Assembly: GCF_947242115.1 (NCBI RefSeq)
Contig: NC_074716.1
Location: 16,098,865-16,162,864 of the forward strand
Source of the DNA: Biomphalaria glabrata
Taxonomy: Eukaryota; Mollusca; Gastropoda; Planorbidae
Direction of reading: 5' to 3'
DNA length: 64,000 bases
In this document: in pieces, positions 43,301 to 51,796 of the stretch
How the letters are laid out: each line of letters opens with the position of its first letter
Numbering within the stretch: the first letter of the stretch is position 1
The notes under the pieces: generated by a model
What the model was told of the DNA's origin: nothing
The model's input: only the letters and a program-made list of their open reading frames with translations
The model's database searches: none
Position numbers and translations under genes: made by a program

Positions 43301-44536
43301 CCACTGTTTGTGCAGCCACAGTCCTGACCAGGCAACTGCTCCTTCCCTAACGAGTTTATTCCTCCTTTTGCTTGCGACACAATGTTATCCCTTTGGTCTA
43401 TTTGGCATTCTACTGGCAACACACTTTCATCTACTTTGTTCCACATCATGCTCCTCATCTTATTCCTAATCATGTTCAATTGTTCCTTTAATGCATCCCC
43501 ACAGTCTTGGATCTTGCCCATTACATCAACAATCCCAGGCTCAATTTGAAATTGATAGGTCTCCGGATCTTCCTCTTCATCGACCAGAGCTTGCCGCAGT
43601 CGAGCCGTGAGCGTTTCCCTGCTACCGACAGGTTTTAAACCTCGGTCTCGAAGCTCTTGTCTTAGCTCTTTAATTAAGAGCTGATGTAATAGCTTCAACG
43701 ATGCCATAGAGATCTAATCCTACCTCCTCTCGTTGAGTTGCCTATAAATCCCACTTCTGACACCAATTGTAATAACTTAAGTGAGGCAACTCAACGAGGA
43801 CATAGACGTTTATTTACATAGAGACATGACAAACACAAAGGGCATCTGCCTTGAGTACAGCATCTCCATATTGGCTCTCTACTTGGGCGGAAATCGTTAG
43901 TCTCTCATGTCAACATCCGAATTGTCTGGTAACTGATAGTGCGCACCTTCTTTCTGCACTATCTTGGATGGAGGTGCGCATGACTAAGTCATAACAATAG
44001 GCTATAGACAGATGACAAGAATCTAGTCTAAATAATAGCATCATCATTTCATTGTGAAAGAGTAAAGCCACAGAATGGACTTTGGTGCGGGTTAGATCTA
44101 AGTAAACATAATAAATGTTAATTCGAATTTCGCTCTTTCTCATGTAAACATTTTCAATAATTGATGTTCAATAATAATTTTTTTTTTTTTACAAAATTTT
44201 ATTAATTAAATGTAGGTCTGTTTCAATGCAGTCCTTGTCAAAAGAATAGGACTCTTTGTTCAATAAGTATCCTAAGTCAAAGTGAATCTTACATCTCAAC
44301 TAAATGTATTCCCTTTATTCCAGGAGCTACTTGGCAAATGTCTGGGTCAACCATGGTTATACATCTACTGCAGCTGGCCAGCCTGTGGGAACCATAATGC
44401 CACGCCCAACACATTTTTCAGGAAGTGTTCTGCATGCTCAGCTGTCCGATACTGTTCCAGGCAGTGCCAGGAGAAACACTGGAGGGCGGGACATAATGGA
44501 CAGTGCAAATTGATTTCTTGCTTGGCACAACATTGA
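35373..44536 (+). CDS. Uncharacterised protein with C-terminal MYND zinc finger
   Basis: Exons are 35373-35594, 36588-36800, 38086-38247, 40764-40976 and 44324-44536. All junctions are GT-AG in phase 0, giving about 340 residues. The last exon encodes CSWPACG … FFRKCSACSAVRYCSRQCQE … HNGQC, that is C-x4-C-x13-C-x2-C-x5-C-x3-C-x8-H-x3-C, a MYND finger, a fold that usually binds proline-rich partner proteins. The preceding 270 residues are largely helical with Leu-rich stretches (LSLLATALCNREAIFRLMAH; LYALTIINVTVLV) and resemble armadillo-type helices, but no named family was recognised. ATG 35373 is tentative: a stop lies eight codons upstream in frame, but acceptor-like CTAG sequences precede the ATG, so earlier exons are possible. 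The exon-4 acceptor is triplicated, and the last intron carries an LTR element. AATAAA lies 123 bases after the stop. Confidence 0.8.
36250..36491 (+). mobile_element. Helitron-like repeat D, 3' end
   Basis: The end reads CAACGTGCGTAGCCGGTGGG, then TAATGCTAG followed by T, consistent with a Helitron 3' end (CTRR|T), though the hairpin is weak. The body (ggaattcacaggccaaaagtg and further) is shared with 47210-47735. It lies in MYND gene intron 1. Confidence 0.45.
37080..37290 (+). repeat. Dispersed repeat A copy
   Basis: From tatcaaacaaaatgaattaa through TTTAAACTTGATCCGAGAAT to agacagacaaacagagtgag. A (GA)n run at 37297-37331 follows directly. Confidence 0.85.
37297..37331. repeat. (GA)n microsatellite
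   Basis: A pure GA run of about 17 units at the end of the repeat A copy, in intron 2 of the MYND gene. Confidence 0.95.
37773..38005 (+). mobile_element. tRNA-derived SINE, plus strand
   Basis: The head GGCCCGATGGCCAAGTGGTA (A box) and AGTCCGGGTTGGAATCTC (B box) opens an element that runs to agatcacaagatctgaaag. It ends about 80 bp before exon 3 of the MYND gene. Confidence 0.75.
38468..38917 (+). mobile_element. Helitron-like repeat E, plus copy
   Basis: The right end reads CCCGCGGGTAATATTTGGCT plus AG and is followed by T. The inner part (accgtttgaccaatcttgat; aaacccgttttcac; cgtggcaaaataaa) is shared with 45133-45510 on the other strand. There is no coding frame. The left end is approximate. 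Confidence 0.5.
39284..40290 (-). mobile_element. Helitron-like element carrying a hAT relic, copy 2
   Basis: This is the inverted counterpart of 20845-21816. Its 3' end on the minus strand is a CGGCGTATGCTACGCCG hairpin (39296-39312), then TGGGTCGACTAG and T. The filling includes a plus-strand frame [20 protein letters not shown] (about 39646-39705), a remnant of the hAT C-terminal dimerisation domain, so the hAT parent was of the ZMYM-like type. It lies in intron 3 of the MYND gene. Confidence 0.65.
40649..40790 (+). repeat. 49-bp tandem triplication at the exon-4 acceptor of the MYND gene
   Basis: Units start at 40649, 40698 and 40747. Each contains CTTCCAACTCACAATAG followed by ACTCTGAACGTAGTAAAAAG and TCTTCTG, that is the splice acceptor plus the first 27 coding bases of exon 4 (TLNVVKSLL). 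The third acceptor (after 40763) gives the frame used here. The second unit has one change (cgtatt for cgtagt). Confidence 0.9.
41416..43996 (-). mobile_element. LTR retrotransposon, SAP-domain gag type, lacking pol
   Basis: Two 229-bp direct LTRs (41416-41644 and 43768-43996) begin TG and end CA when read on the minus strand. They are flanked by a 4-bp duplication ATAG. Inside the minus-strand 5' LTR lies a primer-binding-site-like TGGTGTCAGAAGTGGGA, and a purine-rich G run precedes the 3' LTR. A gag-like frame (43024-43707) opens with a SAP-type DNA-binding helix pair (LLIKELRQELRDRGLKPVGS). A second long frame covers 41656-42609. No protease, polymerase or integrase was seen, so it is a non-autonomous or internally deleted copy. 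The LTRs differ at about 5 positions (about 98% identical), so the insertion is young. It is antisense within the last MYND intron. The family is Gypsy-like by duplication length and gag type, not proven. Confidence 0.85.
42395..43196 (-). repeat. Internal 254-bp direct duplication within the LTR element
   Basis: 42395-42648 and 42943-43196 are near-identical. Between them lie 294 GC-richer bases containing a TATA-like CTATATAAGAGCGG, unlike the rest of the element. Confidence 0.85.
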
Positions 44537-44658
44537 TGGTTCTATTTTTTAATTATCATCTTACGGTGACAATGTACTGTTTCAATACCATTTTAATATA
44601 CTTTTTATTTTAGAGTTATACACTATTGTACAAGAATTATGACGTGTGAAATATAATT

Positions 44659-44664
44659 TAATAA
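44659..44664 (+). terminator. Poly(A) signal of the MYND gene
   Basis: A canonical AATAAA, 123 bases after the MYND gene stop codon. It lies between the convergent MYND and SOD2 genes. Confidence 0.65.
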
Positions 44665-44749
44665 ATTGTTTGATGAAAACGTCTTTCTTTATTTCTTACA
44701 ATTTAAAAGTTACCATTTATTATTTCTGGAATCATTATAAAGATCACCA

Positions 44750-44990
44750 TAGGTGACATTTTGCCATTACTGGATATAGAGAAAAGCAGCTGGCAGCAGA
44801 TGTTCTCTGAAAGAGATAGCTGGAGAGCTCTCATGAAAGTCGCTGGACACATTTGTGACCCAAAGAAAAGCCATCGTTTATGTCTGCATAAAATTGGCAA
44901 AATATGTAGTTTCCAATAGTGTTTTTATGGCCAGAAAATACTGTATTCATTCTTGATCAAAGACAATGACTTATTGTTATTAATTTTTTT
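44750..44990 (+). mobile_element. LINE 3' fragment with C2H2-like tail
   Basis: ERDSWRALM-like and KIGKICS-like reading pieces match the LINE tail at 14575 and 17820. It is heavily worn. Confidence 0.5.
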
Positions 44991-45132
44991 CCTTTTTTGG
45001 ACTCTGGACAAAAGAAAGATAATTCTATTCTGACCTGTCTCAAGAAGAAACTAAAATCAGTAACTCATATTGGGGCATCCATCGACTTCTGAGACAGGAG
45101 CTATATATAGGCCCTATATATATATATATATA

Positions 45133-45510
45133 CTAGCTGGACGAGACCAGCGGTCCTAAGTTTGGGTATAACTGATCTACCGGATTGAATTTAGATTTAT
45201 GCTATACTTGGAGAATGTTTCTTTCACATTTTTTACATTTTGCCACGAAAATTAGACACATTCATATCTTATATAAATTTCTGTAAAAATGGGTTTACTC
45301 GATTTGTTATAGTTTCGTTATTTAATAAAGGTATAATTAGGTAATTTGTGTCTATTTTTAGGGCCCTACGGTTGTGAAAAGACATTAAACATACACTAAG
45401 GTCTCTGCCTTGAGCTAAAGAGTTTTTATGCCAAGTTTATCAAGATTGGTCAAACAGTTGTTTTTTTTTCGGGACATACATACACCTTACTTTCTGCTTT
45501 ATGTATTAGA
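45133..45510 (-). mobile_element. Helitron-like repeat E, minus copy
   Basis: Read on the minus strand, it ends CCGCTGGTCTCGTCCAGCTAG and is followed by T. It shares the gaccaatcttgataaa and aaacccatttttacag blocks with 38468-38917. Confidence 0.5.
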
Positions 45511-45711
45511 TACATATAAAAGAAGATGCTATGTATTAAAAGCTGTTGTGGTTTTGAACTGCAGTTAGCTAATACTTGCTTTCCTGTAATGTGTATCATA
45601 TAGGTCAATGTTTTTAACATCAATATACATAGAATATAACTTTTATAAGTACCTGACTACCTAACACATTTAGATTTATACAACAGAGACATAACATAGA
45701 CACTAATTGAG

Positions 45712-45717
45712 TTTATT
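45712..45717 (-). terminator. Poly(A) signal of SOD2
   Basis: AATAAA on the minus strand, about 170 bases past the SOD2 stop codon. Confidence 0.55.
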
Positions 45718-45883
45718 ATTCATGAACATAGCACTAGACTGTACAAGTCAACTTGGTTATCATAGAACAAAATATCAAACTGGAACAAACATTTCGAAAT
45801 ACTGGAGACATAGGAAAAAAAAATCTTTCCGGTTTCCTATACGGTACTTCAATGTCTTTTGCTATTACAATATCATTCACAAT

Positions 45884-46160
45884 TTAGCTTCTGAGTCGAG
45901 CCTTGGCTAACCTATCAGAGACATCTTGCCAGTTAGCAATGTTGAATATTGCATTGACGTAATCTGCTCTGACATTCTTGTACTGAAGGTAGTAGGCATG
46001 CTCCCACACATCAATACCAAACAAAGGAATCAGACCTGACAACAGAGGAATGACTAATTAGATACTGCACAATTTTATTAATCAGCCTACCTAATATGGC
46101 TGCCTTTACTTTGTATTCAAGATAAGGTAAATTAAGCACTTCTGAGGAATAGTAGATTCT

Positions 46161-46222
<62 letters not shown>

Positions 46223-49200
46223 ACTAAATGCAACATTTAGTTGAACAAATGACCTAAATTTGTTTAGCTATAGGATAAATCATGAAATAAAATCCACACA
46301 AGTATTTTATTTCAAATACCTGTTGTTGCTTCCAGGGGATCTTGGTTACTACAAGTAGCTACCTGGACCTTGCCTGTAGCTGGATTGAACCCAAGCCAGC
46401 CCCAACCAGAGCCTTGAATAGCAACACTTTTCTCAGCCAACAACTTCTTCATGTTCTCAAATGTGGAGAACTCTTCTTTGATCAGCTGCAGCAAATCTCC
46501 TGTGGGCTCACCCCCACCTTTAGGGCTGAGATTTGACCAGAAGATGGTGTGATTGATGTGTCCACCTCCATTGAATTTCAAAGCTGGCTGTAGACTGATG
46601 ATAGTATTGACATCACCTGAGAATATTATATGTAATTATATAAGCATTTACCCTAATGCCCAAATAGAATTTGACAGTGTACAAGATTGGTCAAACAGTT
46701 TCAGTTTATCTATCATTAAACCCATTTTCATAAAGTTGTCAATTAAGAATTAAAACTCCATTCAGATTAAAAAAAACAAAAATCAACATTTTACATTGTC
46801 TTAAAATCTATTTATTTACCAAATACCACTCACTGATGGATCATGAGATCTCATCAACTGTCATAAGTTTTCGCATGAAATTTTGCAAAAAGGTTCCTTT
46901 TACCTTAGATGCTCACTTAAAATGGTTTTTGACAGAATCGCAATCTTAGGACTGCTATTCGCCAAAAACCGCAAGCTTTCTATCAAACCTTTGTATTTTA
47001 TTTTCTGTATTTCCCCCCCAAAGACTGCGGTTTACATATCAAGCATTTAAAAAATATGAAAATAAAAATTCCTGTATATTATTTCTTTTCTCCCTAAGTG
47101 AACTTTTAAAAATTTACTTTACATCATTTCCACTTCCACTAAGTAAAAAAAACAAAACCAATCCTAATAGCATTAATAAGCATTTTTTTGAGAGAAAGAT
47201 CTATTTTCATTTCAATACTTTCAAAAAAGGGTGACATAAACTATTACAATAGTGTTTGTGTGTGTGTGTGTGTGTCTGAATATACATACATATAGATTGA
47301 ATTGAGATGCAGAAGAAACGTCATAGAGTGTAGGAAGGACAAACTTTTTGTTTTTGTCGAGAAGAGGGTGGTGGTGGAATAAGACTAATAGAATTAACAG
47401 GCCCAAAATTGAGTGCATGTATGTGTTGGGGGCACATTATGATAGTTAAGATGAGGCCCGTTTATTAAAATTAAAAAAAAAAAAGAAAGGAGGTGTTCAA
47501 GAAAGAGAGAGCGGGACGTGAAACTTCATTGTGAAAGATACACTAATTCAGGGGCTAAAAAAGTACATTAGAAGGATTGTTAAAATGTGGCCAGTTTATT
47601 AAAATTTGAAATTTAAAAAAGAAAAGGCAGTGTTCCGGCCATAATAAACAATATAAAGCCTAGGAACAAATCCGGTCTTTATAAACAATAAAAAACCTAG
47701 GAACAAATCAACAAGAGAAGCTGGTGCATACTGCTAATAATTAAATAAGTTTCAAAGTTATTATTAAAATGTGTATCTCTTTAGGAAATTGTTTTGTCAG
47801 AATGTTCTTCTCTCTATTTTAATTTTGTTATGTGCTACAAATAATATAAGGAATAAAGGACTAGAGAATGTCTAGACACATTAAAACCTAGCTCCATTTC
47901 AAAAATAGAATCGAGTTCAACTCGCAGTTATTCCAAAAGTATGATTGTTTAATCCTTTTCTACTAGTCTGACCTCTAGAAAGGATTTTTTAAAAAGAGAT
48001 TACAAGAAATGTATGGAGCCTGATAATCATCAAAAATAATAAAAAAAAACAAGAAAAGAATTGTACAAACCCTTATCTACAGCTGCCTTTAATTTCTCTT
48101 CAGCAACATTGAGATTGTTGACATAGGCTTGATGATGCTTCTGATAGTGGAGTTTCATAATATCAGCTGAGATGTATGGTTCCAAGGCATTGAAGTCATA
48201 CTTCAGATCTGGCAATGTGTGCTTTAAACGGAGCAATGATACTCCAAAGCATCTGGACACAAAGAAAGATAACTACATTAGTGAAAAATGTGATCATAAA
48301 AAGCTTCAAAGTATATATGTACATTTGCAATACAATTGCCACTACCAGTTGGCACCCCTTAATCTCCATTTATTTATAAGTCATAAAAGTAACTTCAGTT
48401 GTTGGTCCATCATTTACAATGTTTCCTTAAGCCTTCAGAATGAAGGATTAACTAAATTGAGTGATACTACAATTTTTTTTTCATGATAGATTCTTATTTG
48501 GCACACTGCACTTCAGTGGTAGCTACTCACTGGACTAGTTCTAGATCAACTGTCTGGTCTACGTCTACATTATTCTACATCTATCATCTATATAGATGAG
48601 TTAAATGGAACAATAATACTGCTATATAGATCTCAATCTGGAGACATTGAAAAGTTTTCCAGAGGATCATGTGATGGAGAAATACACTTTCATTGACGTT
48701 GTTATAAGCATAATGCAGTAGGTACTAATATGGGCGCTTCTCTACACTAATGATACAGATCTTGTTGCTGAATCTGCAACTCAGTTTCTGGCCTTGGTTC
48801 ACAGACAATCTGATGCATGCCAGATGTTGGCTTAAATATTAGTCAAAGCCAAACCAAAATACTAGTTCAAATCACAAGCACTGCTAAGTTTCATTATTAT
48901 TAAACCAGCATTTATTTATTTTGTTTAATGAGTATTTAGTTGGTATATGATTTTCTATATTGTTTTTAAGATAACTTTTAATGAAATTCCAGAGGTCATT
49001 AACAGCTTTTAGTCTGGTTCTGAGGTGACAGATTGGACGATATTGTCAGTATAGTAGCTTATAATATGCGTCATTTTTGGATGAGAGGTTGTCCATTTCT
49101 CATTTATTCTATTCACTATTAGTTTCTTTATTTCTTCTGGATAGAGTCTGTAAGAAATTAGTCCTTTTGAGACAGTTTTTAGAGCCAAGTTTGTGGGAGG

Positions 49201-50062
49201 ATGCCTCTGCAAGGTTTCCATTTTAGTGAATTGGGAAAGGATTTTTATTTCTCTTCTTTCATCCAGAGAGATCAGGGCAACGATTTCCTCCATACCTCTT
49301 ATGGGTGTTGTTTTGATTGCTCCTGTCATTATCCTTTGACCAATATTTTGAGCCTTGTCTATTTTTCTTAGGTTGGTTTGGGCTGCACTGTGGCATAATA
49401 TTCTAGAACAGGTCATATATGTAATTGGAATAGGTCTTTTTCAAAATGCTGTTATTTACAATTGTTGTTGGTTTCTTTTCTTGAAAGCTGTCTTCTATTT
49501 CTTCCTTTTCTAAAGCTAGCAACGATCCAAGTTATTCAACACTCTTATTTCCATAAATTTAGTTTCTTCCTGAAATTATATCTGGCTTCTAGCAGATCTA
49601 ATAATCATAAGATTTCTAGGAGATTCTAATAAATTCTGCTGATTTGTTCCTAGATCTAATACTTTGAAAGCTTATATTATTAGATCTAGAATCTACTACT
49701 CTACTAACTCCAGATCTAGCTACTAATGAATCAATGATAATAACATAATGATAAATCAAGATAATCATGAAACGTAGTAACTAGTAATCTAGTTAACTTA
49801 CTACTTAGTCACTTAGTCTGACAAGACTAGCTACTAGCTAGACTTAGATCTAGACTAGATTCTAGATCTAGATTAAATTAATCAAATTAATGATAATCAT
49901 AATGAAACGTATAGATAACTAAGATATCTAGAAGTGTTGAAAAAAAATATTGAAAACAATGTTCACTGTTGAATAAGCAAAGAAATAAATATATATTTAT
50001 AGTTATCGATAAATTATTAACCTTTTAAGAGAACTAGAGGTTGTTGACAACATTTTGCTCAT
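45884..50062 (-). CDS. SOD2: Mitochondrial manganese superoxide dismutase
   Basis: Minus-strand exons are 50062-50022, 48252-48071, 46616-46320 and 46035-45884, with GT-AG junctions and consistent phases, giving 223 residues against 222 in human SOD2. The enzyme converts superoxide to hydrogen peroxide and oxygen in the mitochondrial matrix. Residues 1-23 form a Ser/Thr/Lys/Arg-rich targeting peptide with no acidic residue. The mature part starts at [11 protein letters not shown]. The manganese ligands are all present: His49 (KLHYQKHH), His97 ([11 protein letters not shown]), Asp182 and His186 (DVWEHAYY). Gln166 in NQDPL is the active-site glutamine position typical of Mn rather than Fe enzymes. 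ATG 50062 is the first in frame after a stop. Intron 1 (1.8 kb) holds a LINE fragment. The gene is convergent with the MYND gene and divergent from WTAP. Confidence 0.96.
46160..46220. repeat. (TA)n microsatellite
   Basis: About 30 TA units in SOD2 intron 3. Confidence 0.97.
47210..47735 (+). repeat. Repeat D copy with a (TG)n run
   Basis: Diverged relative of 36250-36491. It shares the aacaggcccaaaa, gaaaggaggtg and ggaacaaatcaac blocks and ends near ctggtgcatactgctaat. A (TG)n run lies at 47250-47275. It is in SOD2 intron 2. Confidence 0.45.
48990..49535 (-). mobile_element. I-clade LINE, internally deleted fragment
   Basis: Minus strand: [40 protein letters not shown] and then [17 protein letters not shown]. 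This matches the LINE at 28414 but fuses the post-RT region directly to the region after RNase H, skipping the RNase H. A further piece ([16 protein letters not shown]) lies at about 49450-49510. It sits in SOD2 intron 1, in the gene's sense direction. Confidence 0.8.
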
Positions 50063-51788
50063 GCAACACAGGATCGAGTCCAGATTCTCGAAGTTCTAAC
50101 TGTCCTTGAACTGCAAAGTTCATGTTTGTATGTCAAAGTTGACATAAGGCTAAAAGATAAAAATAAATTCATAGATCTATTGTTAGACTAGATTTTTTTT
50201 TTCATAAAATTCCAAAACTTCTGATATATATATTATATAGTTTCTAGATCTAGATTTACATATTATATGAAGACTTTCTTACTTTAAAAAAAAAATTAGT
50301 CTATATTTTTTGTTCAAATCTCGCACATGTACTCTTGTCTCGAGCGTCATTTGCATAATTTCCTGTTCATGGCGGAAGGCGTCTTTGGGGCAAAATACAG
50401 TTCTCTTAGACGACGTATGTAGATCTATCGTTGAAAGCATGTCTGTTAGAACATTAATATAAACAATAAGTTTGTCATTTATATATTGGCTTGCTTTACA
50501 TTAATACATCAATGTAAGATCAAGATTACTAATGAACTAGACTTGCAAAATTGAGTTTATTGAGACTTGACTCGACTTGAGTGGCTTGAGGCTTTATAAG
50601 TTTATTTTTGAGGGACACTAGCTTGAGACTCAGTAGTCTCAGTCTGTAGACTGAGACTCTGTCTCTAGATCTAGTCACTACTCACTAGCCTAGCCACTTG
50701 CGGCTAGCCCTATAACTAAATATAGGCCTAGCTAGAGTGGCTACTGTTTAGACTTTAGTAGATCTAGTATAGGTACTTTGATAAAAAATTCAACTTTAAT
50801 GAATCTAAATGAAACTAGTATAGTAAATCTAGTAATCTAGTCTACTCTTAGACTAGGGAGTTCAGTGATAAAATAGTTATTTACTTATATGCAATGAAAC
50901 CACTATAGCTAGATGGATAATTTTGAGATATAAATGACACAAAAAGAATTTTGAAAATCGGATAATTAGTTCAAAAGTTATAAATTTTTTAGTTAATTAT
51001 TTTGACCTCTTCTTTGCCTTTGTATTTTACTTATTTGTTTGTCCCACTTTTGGTTGTCTTGTCTTACATTGTCACTTTGAATTATTTTTTTAATCTATAT
51101 AGATCTAATTATTATTTAGCTTTTAAATATATATTTTAAGATACATTAAAATTAATATTCCTGTGATTTTTTAATGTTATTTAACTTTTAATTAACATTA
51201 TGAAATAATATTTTAAGTGAGAAAATACGTTCATCTGACATGGCATTCATTCATTTGACCCATTTATACAGCCGGTAAGCACAAGGTGATTGGCTGGGCC
51301 CAGTCACGTGACCTACTTTTGACATCGCGAATGACGCGTAGGGAAAAAAAAAGAGGGCTGCGCGAGTGATTTGATTGGACCAAAATAAAAAATTACTTTC
51401 AATCAAAAGCCGCTGGAATTGTCAATACTTACAAAAAAACTAATTACACACATAGAATTGGCAAGTGATGAGCTTTAAAACGATGTTTGAAATTTTCTTA
51501 AGGGTCAACAGAATACGAAGATATTACAAAGAGAAAACTTCAACCTGCAACAGTTTCGTACACACTTAAGCTATCTTAATATTTCAAACAGTAATGGAAA
51601 CGTCATCCATTTCTGCGTACAACGGTGTATCACATGACTATATACGACTTATATTTACAAGAGGCTTTTAAAAAGAAAATGGGATACCCTAACCTCGTTT
51701 CGCGGCGAAGTGGGACAAAAAAAATACGGACGATTTTTCAGGCGGACTGAACGGCCTACTTAGACACTAACTGGTGACTAACTTATCT
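50063..51788. other. SOD2 upstream region
   Basis: No exon was recognised. 50590-50900 is rich in CTAGATCT-like words. A GC-richer patch at 51285-51345 has ATTGGCT (CCAAT-type), CACGTG (E-box, 51305-51310) and TGACGCG words and could be a promoter, but it lies more than 1.2 kb above the SOD2 start codon. Confidence 0.35.
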
Positions 51789-51796
51789 AACTAGAT

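Noticed and set aside
44304-44513. 69-residue frame overlapping the MYND exon
   Set aside because: It is a shadow in another frame. The MYND frame has the ordered Cys/His motif and the correct phase with exon 4.
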